DNA of 64,000 nt from Gnetum montanum (GCA_015680685.1 MNCI01002704.1:149565-213564), one strand, 5' to 3'; positions 13,152 through 26,500 are shown, numbered from the stretch's first letter. Made by a program: numbers and translations. The notes: generated by a model not told the origin, from the letters alone.

Positions 13152-14498
13152 TGAAACACCACAGAAATTTGAATGTTATAACCAATCTTCATCATATAGC
13201 TTTCACCCCATGAAACCCAAGGAAAAACTTCATTGTAAATGTAAAAATCACAATCCATAATGATTTCACATTATACTTTTTGGGCTGAAAAATACCTCAT
13301 AAGTGGTCAAGGCCTCATTCCCCAAGTGAAAAAATTAACCTAGTGTCTATATTTGGGCTTATGGGAGGGGGTTAAAAATGCCTTTTGAAATGCCAAAAAG
13401 GTAATTTTGTAGGTTGTATTGGGGGTATACATGTTTCTATGCTAGAAACAAATCTAGGAAGGTAGATCTCAACTACCACCATCATGGAAGGATGGGGGTT
13501 TTGGAAACATTTTCCCTTCAATATGGAGACCACATGCATAGTGTAGAAACTTCCTCCCCCTTAGTGTGGAAGCTTTCCCTAGCTTGGAAACTTTTCCCCA
13601 TCAACATGGAAGTTTTCCCTCAACGTGGAGTCTTCATCCCCAATGTGAAAAATTTAATCCCTCAATTTGGAAGCCACAAAAAGCAAAAATTCATTACTTC
13701 ATGCACTTCAACGTTGACCAACCACTTCAACAAGCATGGTTGAGAGCTCAACATGGAAGATTCATCTCCAACATGGAAGGTGTGTCATGATTACAATTTA
13801 CAATAAACAAAATAACCATGGGGGAAAGCACTTACTATATATGGTAATCCTACAAATTTGGGCACTGATATCACCTAAATTTGTAGCCAATTTGCAGCCA
13901 AATCATACTAACTTGTAGCCCCATTCGTGGCCCAAAAAACCTATAAAAGTCATCCTCAAACATCATTTATAGGTTCTAGAATTTTCAAAAAGCTCAAAAA
14001 TTTTGGTTTAGTATTTTTTCTAAAAGTTCAAGCAAATTCTAATCAAAATTCAGCCATTTTTACAATTTCATGCTTGGGGCATTTTCAAGCACTCAAGGGT
14101 TATTTCCATCTCCCATGTTTGCATCCTCTTGAATCCCATAGTGGAAGCATGATCACCTTGATATTTGTTGATTTTTGGTGACAACACTGTGCTTTTGGGA
14201 TTTCCAAACCCAAACATGGAGTAATTTGACATCCAAATTTTTCACTTTTCCCACCTCCTAGTAGTGATCCAACTTGCAAACTTGAAGTTGAAGTAGTGAA
14301 GGAAGGTCCAATAGTGGCTTAGCACCTAGATCATGGAGCATATCACATCAACTTCAATGAGCTTTGAACTCTTGCATAAGTGAACCCCCTGTCTACTCAT
14401 CGAGGCATCATTTGTACACATTCCTCTAACTTATTCTTTATTATTTCTCAATAAATTTTTAGGTTTTGAGTTTTTTGTTCAAAAATAAATTTATTTTT
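13152..14498 (+). repeat. Element D 5' LTR
   Basis: Homology with 32,326-33,681 starts abruptly at ATTGAAACACCAC and ends at CAAAAATAAATTTATTTT. Conserved landmarks are TATAAAA at 13,942-13,948 and AATAAA at 14,450-14,455. This implies a transcript start near 13,970 and an R region of several hundred bases. The LTR contains several copies of the family's CATGGAAG motif. Confidence 0.65.
13942..13948 (+). promoter_or_regulatory. TATA box of element D 5' LTR
   Basis: TATAAAA in the context AAACCTATAAAAGTCATCC. The same box lies at 33,132-33,138 in the other LTR copy within AAATCTATAAAATCCAACC. Conservation of the box between diverged copies supports it. Confidence 0.55.
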
Positions 14499-15383
14499 TC
14501 TGCATTTGCTATGAATTTTACAACCCAAAGCCAGCATTGATATATTATTTTGCCTATTTTCTTTTAATCTTATTACTACCAAAAAATTTGTCTCTAGTTT
14601 CTAAAAGTGGGTGGTTCAACTCTTCCATGGGTTGGCTTTCCCCCTTCTTTTGTCCCTTTTTCCATACCTAGCATGGAAGTAGTTGGGAGGCCAGTGTTGT
14701 TGAGCTTTGAAACCAATTTAATGACTACATCTGCTTTTATTATAAGTGAAAGCCATTTTCTAGATTTTTCAAGCCAAAATCCTAAGGAATCCAACACTAC
14801 CTTTACTTCCTTGTACCAGAAACCTTAGCATGGAAGCTCAAGGTGGCTTGAGTACTAAAATTTCACAACATATGCTATGAATTTCTAAAGCAGAGCTAAT
14901 GTAGAAGCCTTCATAACCATTTAATTTTTTCTACCACATTTTTAACACTAAACAAACATTAGTTTCCATACCAACCAAGCCTACTTTTCCCTCCTTTGTG
15001 ATAAAAGTTGGCAATTGGCCAAAACCATCTTTGGAAACCACCAAGTTTCCATTTTGGTCTTCAAACTTTCTCCCCTCTCTCCAACATTGAAATAAGAAGG
15101 TGTGAGATTTCCACTATCTCACCCCCCTTCATTCCCCCTCTTGCCATACCTAGTGTAGAGGCAGTTGGAAGGCCAACTTATGTGATGTTTGAAACCAACA
15201 TTACCAATATTCTAGTTCTAGTAAAAGGGTAAACCCCTCTCATCCCCCACTTACTAATTATATAAAGTACATCATTTTTTTCATTTTCATTTTCTTTAAT
15301 AATTTTTTGAATTTCATTTACTTGAGTTTACTCCTATTTTACCAGTTATAGCCATTTTTTAATCCATTCTCAACACTATAGCC
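14499..15383 (+). other. Element D leader region with internal duplication
   Basis: No coding is seen between the 5' LTR and gag. A segment of about 150 bp is duplicated 480 bp apart: 14,635-14,740 and 15,125-15,215 share CCATACCTAG, GTTGG.AGGCCA and TTTGAAACCAA. No primer binding site resembling a plant tRNA end was found next to the LTR. Confidence 0.45.
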
Positions 15384-18300
15384 ATGTCTTTCCAACAATG
15401 CACCAAATTGTCCCTCACTCTCCAACAAGCCATGAGGATGTATGATCCAAAAGACTTTGCCATCATGGACTATAGGTAATCTTTGAAAGTTAGAGGGGAG
15501 ATTCTTGATTTTGCAGCCATAAATGAATAATGTTATAACTTCATTTATGCTAAAATATAGTTAGGCATGCTAATTCAAAAAAAATGGAGCTAATGCTAAA
15601 AGGAAATTTGAGCTCATACACAAGGGTGGAAAATAGTACATTCCTTCCCTATATGATGAAATTCCTCTTAATGACATCTACTCTAGCATCCTAGCCTAAT
15701 TTATTACCATGGAAGAGGAAGATTACAAGGCTAGATTTGAGGAACAATAAGAGGAGAAGGATGAATTTAAGGTAGAATCAAAGCTTAAAAACATCCTGGG
15801 AGGACTATTCCAACAAACATCCTCCAAGGTTCCAGCACCTTTCTTTAATGCTTTTTTTTCTCCATGGGCATGGTTCCACCATCTTCCAATTCTTCCTACC
15901 CTACTATGATAGATCCCATGCTAGTTATAGCCACACATCATACTTAACCAATGTCACAAACAACCAACTATAGCACATCAATGTCATTTATAACACAATC
16001 TCGATACATAAAATCATCAACATTAGTTTTTACCATTAATAACTCACACAAGGTCCACCATGGGACCCTAAGCAATACAAGCATCACACACCCCATTTGT
16101 CCCATTTATGCCTCAAGTATTGACACAAACATCTTTTTCACTATTTGGTCCATAAGCCACTACCATAATGCAGCCTCTTCCATCTATCCTGTAACCTATA
16201 ATGGGGGCACAAGCCTCACAATAATGCCACAACCTTATATAAAAACCTTGCAACCTATAGTGCCACCACAAGGCTTGGATCAAGCCTTCCAAATGATCCA
16301 AGACCTAATGGAGGAGTTGAAGAGGTTTAAAGCCTCTGCCACACAAACTATCAAGATTATGAACTTCTACTAGGATGATCCCATAAGTCCTATAGTCCCC
16401 ATTCTTGACACTTCCTCCTAGTTCTCCATTCCCCAATTTAGCAAATAAAATGGAGAAGGTAACCCTAATGCTCACCTTATTACCTTTTGATCTAAAATTT
16501 TACTCTTGTAGCCATGGCCTCATATCATCATGAGGATTTTCCCTATCCCTAACTAAGAAAGCACTTGATTGGTATCACACATTTCTTAGAGGATCTATAT
16601 TATTTTTGGAGGACTTTGTAGTCTAGTGTGTCAATTGATTCAAGTATAACTTGAAGCATGACACAATGCTTGATCAACTCATGAAGGCCAAGTAGGGGTT
16701 GTTAGAACCCATACAAAAATTCATTTAGTAGTGGAATGCACTATTGAATGAAATACTAGAGCCCATAGCCAAAGACCACTTGTTATCCATATTCAAAGAA
16801 ATAGTTAATGACTTCATCAAGTCTAAACTCTACTACCTTGATCCATGGTCTCTTAGCCAAGCATTCTTGCAAATTAAAAATATAGAGGATGTCACAGAGG
16901 CTAGTCATTATTTGTCCTATATAGTATATAAAATCCAACATACTCAAAGAGATAAGAAAAAGAGAAAACAAAACAACACTATTGTAGCAATTATAAACAA
17001 GGAAATTAAGACCACAAACCAAGGGCTAAAGGTCAACCTACCCAAGGCCCCCACCAATGACCACAATAACCAACCATCAACTTCTAGGACCACTACATCG
17101 ATAAAAAATTAACCTAACTTTGAAAGGAAGGATAGGTTTAAATATACTACATTGTAATTAAAACCATTTAAGTTGCTAGACCAACTATTATGAAGTGGAT
17201 GCATGCAACACAAACAAATGATTGAAGTTGCTTGAAAGAAACATAAGTAACTATGCAAAATAACTCAATATCTGACTTAGGCAATGAAGGATGATCCCTA
17301 GTTTTCTAAATACTTCAAGCTAGACCACTTCTGCCATTAACATCAACTGCCAAGTCATGATACAAACTTCTTCCTTGCATTGAAGGATGATAGATCTAGG
17401 AAAACTAGTCTTAGATGCATCTAAGCTAGTTTGGGCACAAAAATTGTCAAAGTAGTTCTACAAAGACCCATTGAATGCTAATGATAGCCCATATGTTATT
17501 TTAGTGTTCAACATCAATGACAATCAGAGACCTACAAGAGAACCATTCATGATTCAAGTACCCATCTACAATGAATTATCTTCTTTGGCTTCCCATATCT
17601 CAAGATCTCCCTTCATTGTGATAGTACCATCACGAATGCCTCTGAGGGCACCTTTTGTCAAGAAGGTCTCTCAACCCAATACAACCAAAATAACCATAGC
17701 CCATAAAACTACATAAAAAATTCTTGTTGTAACTAATGCTACTCACTCTTCCTTATAACTAATGGCTGACAACCAAAAAACCATAGCCAAACAAAGGAAG
17801 AAGCATAAGCAAAGGTTTAATAACAAGGAAGACAAGCATATGGAGGCATGAAAGGAAGTGGATCCACTAAATTCGACTCCTATTTTCACTATATCCATGA
17901 CATCCTTTGCCCCATCCCTTTCAACCAACAAGCTACAGGAGGATACCAAAGCCCACATCCAAAACAACAAGGAAGTGCCACAATAGCCACAACCTAAAGC
18001 TAAAGTCTGCATTTTGGGATGCATGGAGAAAGTAAAGCACAACTGGGGTAATAAGCCCATGGCCAATGACAAAACCTTCTTCAATGTAATGGACCAAGGT
18101 AGGCAATTCCTCAAGAAGAAAAATACAATCCTAACCTTATATAACCTAATCATGACTTTCGCCACACATCATGAGATGCTAGTTAGAATGTTAACCTCCA
18201 TACCCATTGGTGAGGATATTCCTACTAATGAGAAAATCATTCATGCAATAATGATTCCTCCTTCACTAAGGGAAGAGAAGTTGACATCTTTAACATTTTT

Positions 18301-18469
18301 TAATAGCAAGATTAAGGTTAATCCCAAAAATGGTGAAGTGACTATAGCCCCTTTACTGATAACCATATCCATAGGACAATTTAAAATACATCAAGTGCAT
18401 GTAGGTGATAGAGATGCAAATGAACTTAGGCTAGCATTTACTAACATAGGTGCATATATCCAAAAATAA
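15384..18469 (+). pseudogene. Element D gag-protease, pseudogene
   Basis: The ATG at 15,384 gives MSFQQCTKLSLTLQQAM. Around 16,560-16,860 is the capsid core (ALDWYHTFLRG, FKYNLKHDTMLDQLM, EPIAKDHLLSIFKEIVNDF). At 17,305-17,390 is FKLDHFCH.H..PSHDTNFFLALKDD, a Tat-group motif related to zinc-knuckle spacing (F-C-x-FH..GH-T..C..LK). At 18,014-18,469 is the pre-protease domain of Tat/Ogre elements (NLIMTFATHHEMLVRMLTSI, then IPTNEKIIHAIM) leading into a decayed protease start (HVGDRDANELRLA, active-site Asp-Ser/Thr-Gly not preserved). It aligns with element E (52.5-55.8 kb) throughout. In-frame stops at Gln codons and several frameshifts are present. Confidence 0.8.
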
Positions 18470-18639
18470 AACCAAAATTTAAATTTAAAGTTAAAATTTC
18501 CATAACATACATAGCCATGGCCACAATGTGTAGAAATAATGTCAAAGAATAATAACCATCCATAACATAGTCTTGGCTAATGATAGCCATCAATATAAAA
18601 AAAAATAAATAGCCAACATGCTGAACTAAAGGAGGCTAT

Positions 18640-21600
18640 TGAATGGCATCTAAAGGAGGAACTGGTGGGTCATTCCCATCCTCATCACTAAGGTTACCAA
18701 TGTCTCTTGATCCCTAAAATACAACAACATATAGTAAATTAGTAACCCATAGCCAAAATCATGACTTAAAACAAAGACTAAAACATAAAATATATCAAGT
18801 TTTTTGAGATTCCAACTCCATTACATCTAGGGATAGATGCAAAAGGCCTTCCTCCAAATGATGGAGGATCTAGTCCTCTATCATGTGGACCTAATTAACA
18901 TCCCCAAGATCAAACCTATCTATAGGATTCAAAGTAGGAGGCTCATGAGTAGTAGCAGCTATAGAGGTCTTACCTACAACAATGGTGATCTAAAGAGTAG
19001 GGGATTGCTCCACCTTAAGAGTACTTTCAAAACATTGATAAGCACTCTCTACCTAGATCCCCTGAATAAATAGCTCTTTCATGTGTTAATTGATCGACTC
19101 CTCCTTAATTCCCTTTAGCTAGGCCCCACAACTAGCATTATACTAATGCTTGTGGGCCTTTTGTATCTTGCCCCACTCAAGGACCCAAGCATAGTGATCC
19201 TTCCAATCCTTAACCTTTGTGAAGATGAGGTCCATCTACATATGTTGTTCTACTATCTCCCATAGAATCACTACTTTGTCTTTAACAACATGCCAGTAGT
19301 AGGCCCATGTGATCTCATTAGTCTGTAACTCTCTCAAGTTAGTCACTTGGGCTTCCACAAAGTCTTTATGATCTTGGAGATCTCTAATTGTGTCCTCCTA
19401 CCTTTGAGTATTTTCCCTTAAGACAACAACTTTCTTCCATAGGGATTTTTTGGACCTCTCTAGCTCCCATGATGTTTTTTCACATGACATCACTAAATCA
19501 GTAGTGGTCTCATACAACTTTACGAGTAGACTAGATATATTTTAGGGAAGCTTAGGTAAGGAGTCTATCTCCATGTCTCTACTAGGTTCCCACTCCATGG
19601 AGGGTGCTACACAAGTATAAAATACAAGCATAAAACAAAACCTAAGATAGACATAATGTAGGAAAAACCCATGACTGAAGCACATAAAACAAAATCCTTA
19701 CCTATCTCATATGCAACATGATGTAATTGATTGATGATGTCCTTATCCATCCCATGTAGTAACACCAATTTTTTTAGAGTCTATACCCATGGTTTCACAC
19801 AAAACTTAGGGATGAAAGCTTGCACTAGTGGTTTAGGAACAATTGTAAGCATGAAAATCATCAAAAACATAGAATGATAACCAAAGATGACCAATGAAAT
19901 ATAATGAAAATATTAAAGTATAGGCATACATGGCTCCTCCTCCTTGCCCTCCTCTAGGATGATGATGGTATAGGTACCTAGCACAGCCTCACCAAATAAG
20001 GCACTTGAATCATCTAGACCTACATTAGCAAATTCTTCAACCATAGGTTGCTTTTGGAGTGCCTCTTCTACACACCCTTCTTTTACCTCCATAGAAGGAT
20101 GCTTATCTACAACCATAGCATGTAGAAAATAAGTTAACACATAAAAATCATAAAGTAGCCATAAATTTTTAAAACATAGCCAAATTTGAACAAAGCATAC
20201 CTACAACTACTTGCTATGATGGCTTAAGCTTAAACTTAGGCTTTCTCTGGGTAGGCTAATCTGATGTTGCGGAGTGCCTCCTCCATAGGCCTCTTGAGTT
20301 TCTTCCTAGCTACCCCTTTGGACTTTATGTGACATTGTTTGGCATCCTAAACACTAACAAGAAATGACAGGGGCTCATCATCATCAGTACTATAAGGAGA
20401 CCCATACTGCCTAACATTGAGATTATTAGTGATGATGGATAACGTATCATCCATCCATTCTAGTGGGCTCTAGGATTGAATTGTTGGATAAATGTGCTTT
20501 ATCCAAGGCTTGGAAAGTTGCCTTGAATCTTGGGAAACCCATAATCCATTCCTATCTAGCACTAGAAACTCTATAAACCTCTTTAGATAACTTGTAAAAA
20601 ATGCAAGTGTATATGGATTGTCATAGAGGTGTTAACATAGAATCTAAGGATCTCCTCTTGAAACTCAATAGCCAAAGTAGCCATCTAATCAAATCTAATG
20701 CCCTCCATTAGGACCTTCTTAAAGGTCCATCCCTATGCTAAGTCAATTATCTTCTTTTATGATAGTATTTTGGGGAATGCATGAGACCTAAACAAAGGAT
20801 ATGATTCCTTTGCATCAGGGTTCATAAAGCTATCCATAGAAATTCTAAAGCAATCCATGTTGGCATCAAGCCACTCTAGGACTTCTTTATGATGGCCCAA
20901 TTTCCTTCCTGTCATGGTGAGAGCTTTTTCCCTATTAGTAGGGACACCAAACAAGCCATGAAAGATGCCAACACCTATGTCCATGTACACCTGCATACCT
21001 TAGATGATGATGCTAAAATGACCAAATGTTTCATCAAAGAAGTTGATGACATGCAACATCTTCACATCAAGAATGGAAGCAATAGGTACCATGAATACAT
21101 TGAGGAAACTTGCATGTTGGATGTTTGCTTGAACCTATCTAGGTGCCTATCCCTTTAGCCTCTCCTATGCTAATTCTACTTCACCGAACATTAGGATGAG
21201 GGTATCCTCATGACACAAACCTAAAATTGGTATAGTGACATTAGCTGAGGTGGAAGGTCCTACAAAGAAATAACCAAAGTTTTGCATTAATAGGAGTAAT
21301 TTCAGTGATTAATAAAAGCAATAGAACACTCAAATTTATAGTCATACAAACACTAGAACTTATGGCCCTTACATTTACCTTTCCTTTTCTACTATGGTGT
21401 GGAGGTCCTAGTTACAAGTGTTTGATCCTTGCTATTAGCATCTACCCATTAGTTGTGCATCATCCTATCATCCTTAAACTTTTTGTATACATGGTTAAAC
21501 CTGGTGGTGTATTCATAAAAGTCCTCTCTTAACTATTAATACACAAAAATTATAATTTGGAAACTCTTGGTAAATTTATCCAAAGTAGTTTGAGCCACTG

Positions 21601-24069
21601 CCAGGATTTGATCATTGATAATAAAGCCCTTAGCATTGACTTTGTACAATCAATGAAGTTAGGAAACGTTATCAAGCCAAAAGCATAAAAGCATTACAAT
21701 AACCATGCTTAACCTTGTAGACAGTACATAGTGCTAGGAAGGTTTTCCAATAATGTGTGGGCTCTATGCACCACCACTAGAGTATTGTCAGTATTATACT
21801 GACTATACTCTAGCATCATCTAGATCTCTAAAAGGTAACATGGACTTATGGCATCTATTGGTCCCCCTACAGTCTCAAGAAGTGGCTTGTTAATAATGTA
21901 TCTAGTAATCAGGCTAGATTCCCAAGGCAACAAGGTCTCCACAACAACCCTAGCTACATCCATGAACAAGTTTGACCACAACATCACATTGAAGTTCCTA
22001 AGAAGATAGGCAAGGAAGTCCCTTACTGTAAGTTGGAACAACAACAAGAGCTTTCTAAAAGGCATGTCATGTGGTGGCATGTTTGTCTTGGAATGACCAA
22101 TGTAGCACAAGATGCCAATGAGCTTCAATATGATGAGGATAGGCCTGAAGAAGATCCTATATGAAGCAAAGCACAAAAACATTATAACCAATCGAAATTT
22201 CTTAACAAACTTAGACAAAACATCTAGTCAAAAGTGATATTAGCCTCTATAAATAGCTCTAAGCTATTTTTCTAAATTATTCTAAGTAATTACACAAGAA
22301 AACATTATTACAAGCTTGCATAACCTTACATTATGACCAATGTGAATTCTTAAAAAATTTAGAAAAAATTTCCTAAGTCAAAGGTGAAATTAGCCTCTAT
22401 AAAAAGCTCTTAGATGTTTATCTATATTAGCTTAAGAAATTACATAAAAGAATTATTAGCATGTTTTATAGCCTTTATAACGAAAACATTATAGTTAAGA
22501 CTAATCCTTAGCCTAAATTATGCATAAATTTAGAAAAAAGCATATAAATTATGCATAAATTTGGAAAAAAACATGAAAGTTATGCATAAATTTAGAAAAT
22601 AACATCTACATTATGCATAAATTTAGAAAAAGAAAGCATATGTTTATAAAAAATATCTAAATTATGCAAAGCATGCATAAATTTGAGGAAAACATTTAAA
22701 ATATGCACAAAGCTTATGAAAAAGCATTTAAATTATGCAAAGCATACATAAATTTTGAAAAATAATTTAAGCTATGCACAAATTTATAAAAAGCATAATA
22801 AACTTAGAAAAATCCATGTAGCCATAGTAAAAGCTTTTTAAAAAGCCTTTTACTCTTCTTAAAAGAGTAAAATTAAGCATTAGTTTTACATGTTACAAAA
22901 GGAAAACATAAGTTACACATATTAGCCACTTCAATTTCCAAATGGGTAATGTACTACAACTATGATTTTTGCCTCGATTCACATAGCCATAGCCAAAAAA
23001 TTCATAAAAAAAACATTTTAGCTCCAAATTGAGTGATTCACTACCATTTGAAAGCTTAAATCAAGCCCTACACACCCATACTTTGAAAAAATTCAAAACC
23101 TTGGCCATTTATGCAAGAGAAATTCGTTAATTTGGACAATAATCCAAAAATAGCACAAGCATCCTTACTACACAACCTTAACAAAAACTTCGTAGAAAAT
23201 TCATTCTAAGTGTAATTGGAGTGATTTCACCTTCATCGGAAAGCTAAAGCCAATGCCTATGTAGCCATTGCTAGAAAATAGCCAAAACCTTTACGTTTTC
23301 CTTAGAAAAAAGTTGCAAATTCACATAAAATTGTTAAAGTAGAAAAAATAACCTAACTGTGCAATGTTAGGAAAATATCCATAACTTCTTCGTTTCAAGG
23401 TCAAATTAAATAAGATAATAGCCATTGAAAAGCTTAAATAAAGCACTATGAACCCATAAATTTTAATTTTAAAAATTTTTAATTAATATATCAAAAACAT
23501 ACAAAACATTACTTTATTTTTCAAGATAAAGCTTCAAAAATCCTAAAAGCCTAAATTTCATATAGCCATCAAAATAGTTGAAATGGCCAAAACTGTTGAC
23601 ACTCATTAAAATTCATAGGAAACTAATGGGGTAATATTTTGTTAAAATTGAATTCGAAAAAATCCTAAGGCCTAGATCTGAAAAAACAACCATACCCCAA
23701 AATTTTGGGAAAAAGCAAGAAACAGTAAGCCCTATTTTCAAAATCAAATTTACAAAAGCTAAAGCAATGAAACAAATATAGATATACATGGAAGTAGCCC
23801 AAATAGTATGTGATATTTTTTTAGAATTCTATCTTAATTCCTCCACCAAAGTAGATTTGAAAAAATTTCCTTAACACATAGGAAGTAAAAAACTAGAAAT
23901 AACCATAAGAAACAAAGGCAGAAATAGGTAGAAGTGCCTACCTTTGAGCATTAACAAAAGAAGGCTAGATGGAGATGGAACTAGGAGCTTCTTCTAATAC
24001 CCAAGCATGTTTATCTACCTTTTGAATTACAGGATTTTGGCTCTTTCCCCATTGTTGCTTTCATGCCAT
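18640..24069 (-). pseudogene. Antisense ~8-exon gene inside element D, unknown family (pseudogene)
   Basis: On the minus strand I read exons at 24,069-23,942, 22,156-21,714, 21,639-21,379, 21,259-20,201, 20,106-19,930, 19,823-19,702, 19,606 to about 18,974 (possibly further) and 18,713 to about 18,640. Each has GT donors (GTAGGC, GTTAAG, GTAAAT, GTATGC, GTATGC, GTAAGG) and AG acceptors. Codon phase agrees at every junction I checked: exon 1-2 is phase 2, later ones phase 1. Exon 2 is open for over 110 codons (TNMPPHDMPFRKLLLLF). Exon 4 includes INFFDETFGHF and GIFHGLFGVPTNREKALTM, with a frameshift near 20,640. Exon 5 is acidic. Exon 7 is a charged, coiled-coil-like stretch (SWELERSKKSLWKKVVVLRE). 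Stops are mostly TAG/TAA/TGA at expected Gln/Trp. I do not recognise the family. Tat-group elements with antisense genes are known (maize Grande), so it may be an element gene rather than a host gene. Confidence 0.65.
22505..22800. repeat. ~30-bp AT-rich tandem repeat in intron 1 of the antisense gene
   Basis: The core ATTATGCATAAATTTAGAAAA recurs at 22,518, 22,548, 22,580 and 22,610, and then degenerates (22,660, 22,735) with spacing lengthening from about 30 to 70 bp. It lies inside the 1.8-kb first intron (23,941-22,157). The rest of that intron is AT-rich with no coding signal. Confidence 0.75.
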
Positions 24070-25130
24070 TGCAGGCTCAATGTTGGGAATGGTTAAAAAC
24101 TGAAGGGGATGAGAGATCAATGTTGGCTATGGGGAAGGTGGGAGGCTTACACACTAAGAATTAGCTATTTTTGCCACAAGAACCTCTACTAAAGATCTCC
24201 TCCAAAGAATTTTTGATTTAGAATGAAAATTATGGTGAAAACATGCAAAATTTGATATATAAAACTCATCTAAAAACCTAAATGCACACATTGAAACCCC
24301 AACTACTAATTTAGTGCACCATAACTACAAGTTCACTAAAGTGCAAGGTGGAAAGTCTAGTTCACAATGGTTTTGGAAGGGAAACAACTTCACTTTTCAA
24401 AATTTTAAAGTTTTGAATTTTGGGCCCCACCCTATGCCTTAACTCTTCACCAAAACTTGCATCAACCCTAAGATTTTTATCAATTTTGATACTTAAAACA
24501 TTATGGAAACCTTAACCCCATGGATCCACACTGGGAATACCATGCCTAGTGTGGAAACATGCTTATTATTTTATAAATTCATTAGAATTACAAATATTTT
24601 TCTATTTTTGGTAACCCAAACCTACGTTGTTCAACCTTGAGTTTGCAAAAGTGGATAAGACATGAGCAAGGCTAAACACCATTGATTTTCATGCTAAGGC
24701 AGTAGTTCCTAGCATGGAAGAAGAAGGGTAACACTTACTCTTACCTCCCAACACTCATCTAACATAATTTTAACCCCAAAGTGGGCCCCATGTGACCAAA
24801 AACCCTCTAAAGCATCTTTCAAGGCCTCAAAATCCCACTAGACCTAGTCAAAACAACACAAAATCTAGAATTTGGTGTTTTCCATGCTAGGGGAAGCTTC
24901 TTCCATGTTGAGCCTCTCGCCCTTAGCATGGATAGATGGGAGGAAGCCAAGAATGATCTAAATTGATGACCTAATGACCATTTCTTGATTCCTAGTGATC
25001 CCTAGACCCTAAACCTTGTAGAGCTTCTAAAAGCTCCAAAATTGTCAAATATGATACAAAAATGGGGGAGATCACATGAGGCACTTAAAAGCCTCCAAAT
25101 TATCAAATCGTGATACCCAGCATTAACCAT
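24070..25130. other. Upstream region of antisense gene and start of element D repeat zone
   Basis: No coding signal on either strand. The segment is colinear with 11,640-12,500 in the D0 fragment, so it belongs to the element family. It would hold the promoter of the antisense gene on the minus strand. I see no convincing TATA box. Several CATGGAAG/CCATGCTAG motifs begin here. Confidence 0.45.
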
Positions 25131-26500
25131 TGACACTGACACCCCTAAAGGTTGACATGCATGGTTGATAAACTATTGATTTGGCCTGGATATAACTTTC
25201 TTGATTGGGGGATACCTCTTCCATGCTACGTCTTCAACCCTTATCATGGAAGAAATGGGGAAGCTTAGACATTAGACATTGATGGCCAACACTAGCAATC
25301 CTGTGAACACTCATGCATAATCAGATTGATCATAAAAGGGGAAAAATATTTTTCCCAAATTTTCCATGCTGAGCATGGAAGCCCCAACATGGAAAAACAG
25401 GAAAAGCCCAAAAGTTACCTAATGACCCTTGAAACAACCAAATTTTAACATATAGTATTATTACTTAACACTAGCAATCTTAGAAGCCTGCATGCATGAC
25501 TAAAAGTGACCATAGAAGATCAAAAAACATTTTTCCTAATTTTCCAAATTGAGCATGAAAGCCCTCATGTGAAAAAATGGAGGAAAGCCTAAGAAATGCC
25601 TAGTGACTCTTGAAACAGCCAAATTTTAACATCAAGTAGCAGTAGTCAACACCAATAACCTTGGAAGCCTACATGCATGATTGAAAGCATCCAAAAATGA
25701 TCAAAAACCTTTCCTCAAAATTTTCCACATTGAGCATGGAAGCCCCAATGTGGAAAAAAGGAGGCAAGCTCAAAAAATACCTAGCAACCCTTGAAACAGC
25801 CAAATTTTGACATCAAGTAGTAGGAATTAACACTGACAACCTTGGAAGCCTGCATGCATGACTAAAAGTAGCCAAAAATGATCAAAAATATTTTTTCCAA
25901 ATTTTCCACACTGAGCATTGAAGCCCTAATGTGGATAAGGAAGGGAAGCTTAAAAAATACCTAGTGGCCCTTGAAACATCCAACTTTTAACATCAAGTAG
26001 TAGTAGTCTACACTAACAACCTTGGAAGCTTACACCCATGACCGAAAGTGATTAAAAATGACCAAAATGCTTTCCCAAAAATTTTCCATACTAATCATGG
26101 AAGATCCACAATGGAAAATAGAGGTAATCCCAAACATTACTCATTGACCTTCAAAATAGCAAATTTTTAGCACCAAGCATTGACCATTGTCACTAGCAAT
26201 CTCAAGGACCTACATGCATGATCAAAAATGATGCAAAAGTATGAAAATCTATTTTCCCCCACTTTTCCACACTTGGAATACTATCCCTAGTATGGAAAAA
26301 GAGGGGAAAGCTTAAAATCCACTTCAAAAATGTATAAAATAACAAGTTTTCACTCCAAACCCTAGTCTTTAGTCCTGGTAGCCACAAAATCTGATATGCA
26401 TGCTTGATTAAAATTAAAATTGGGCTAGATCTAAGTTTTATGATGTCTCCACACTAGAAAATTTTCCCTCCATGGTGCTTAGTGTGAAAATCAAGGAGAC
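25130..26500. repeat. ~180-bp tandem repeat array (7-8 units)
   Basis: A marker of the form TGCATGCATGA recurs at about 25,312, 25,493, 25,672, 25,853, 26,033, 26,213 and 26,396, that is every 179-183 bp. Each unit contains TTTTCCACACTGAGCATGGAAG, a CAAATTTTGACATCAAGTAG block and AACCTTGGAAGCC. Units look roughly 75-90% alike. It lies between protease and RT exons of element D. Confidence 0.85.

Noticed and set aside
13414-13790. Two overlapping plus-strand frames of 109 and 74 codons
   Set aside because: They fall in the element D 5' LTR over degenerate repeat units and are not conserved in the 3' LTR.
17743-18165. 140-codon minus-strand frame, Cys/Leu-rich
   Set aside because: Exact antisense of the better supported element D gag-protease, which has recognisable motifs and a homologue in element E.
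22505-22800. CRISPR-like array
   Set aside because: Repeats are AT-rich, degenerate, and contiguous without unique spacers of constant length, in a plant intron.
25130-26500. Centromeric satellite
   Set aside because: The 180-bp length fits, but only 7-8 diverged units are present, they are bounded by retrotransposon sequence, and they share motifs with the element's LTRs.
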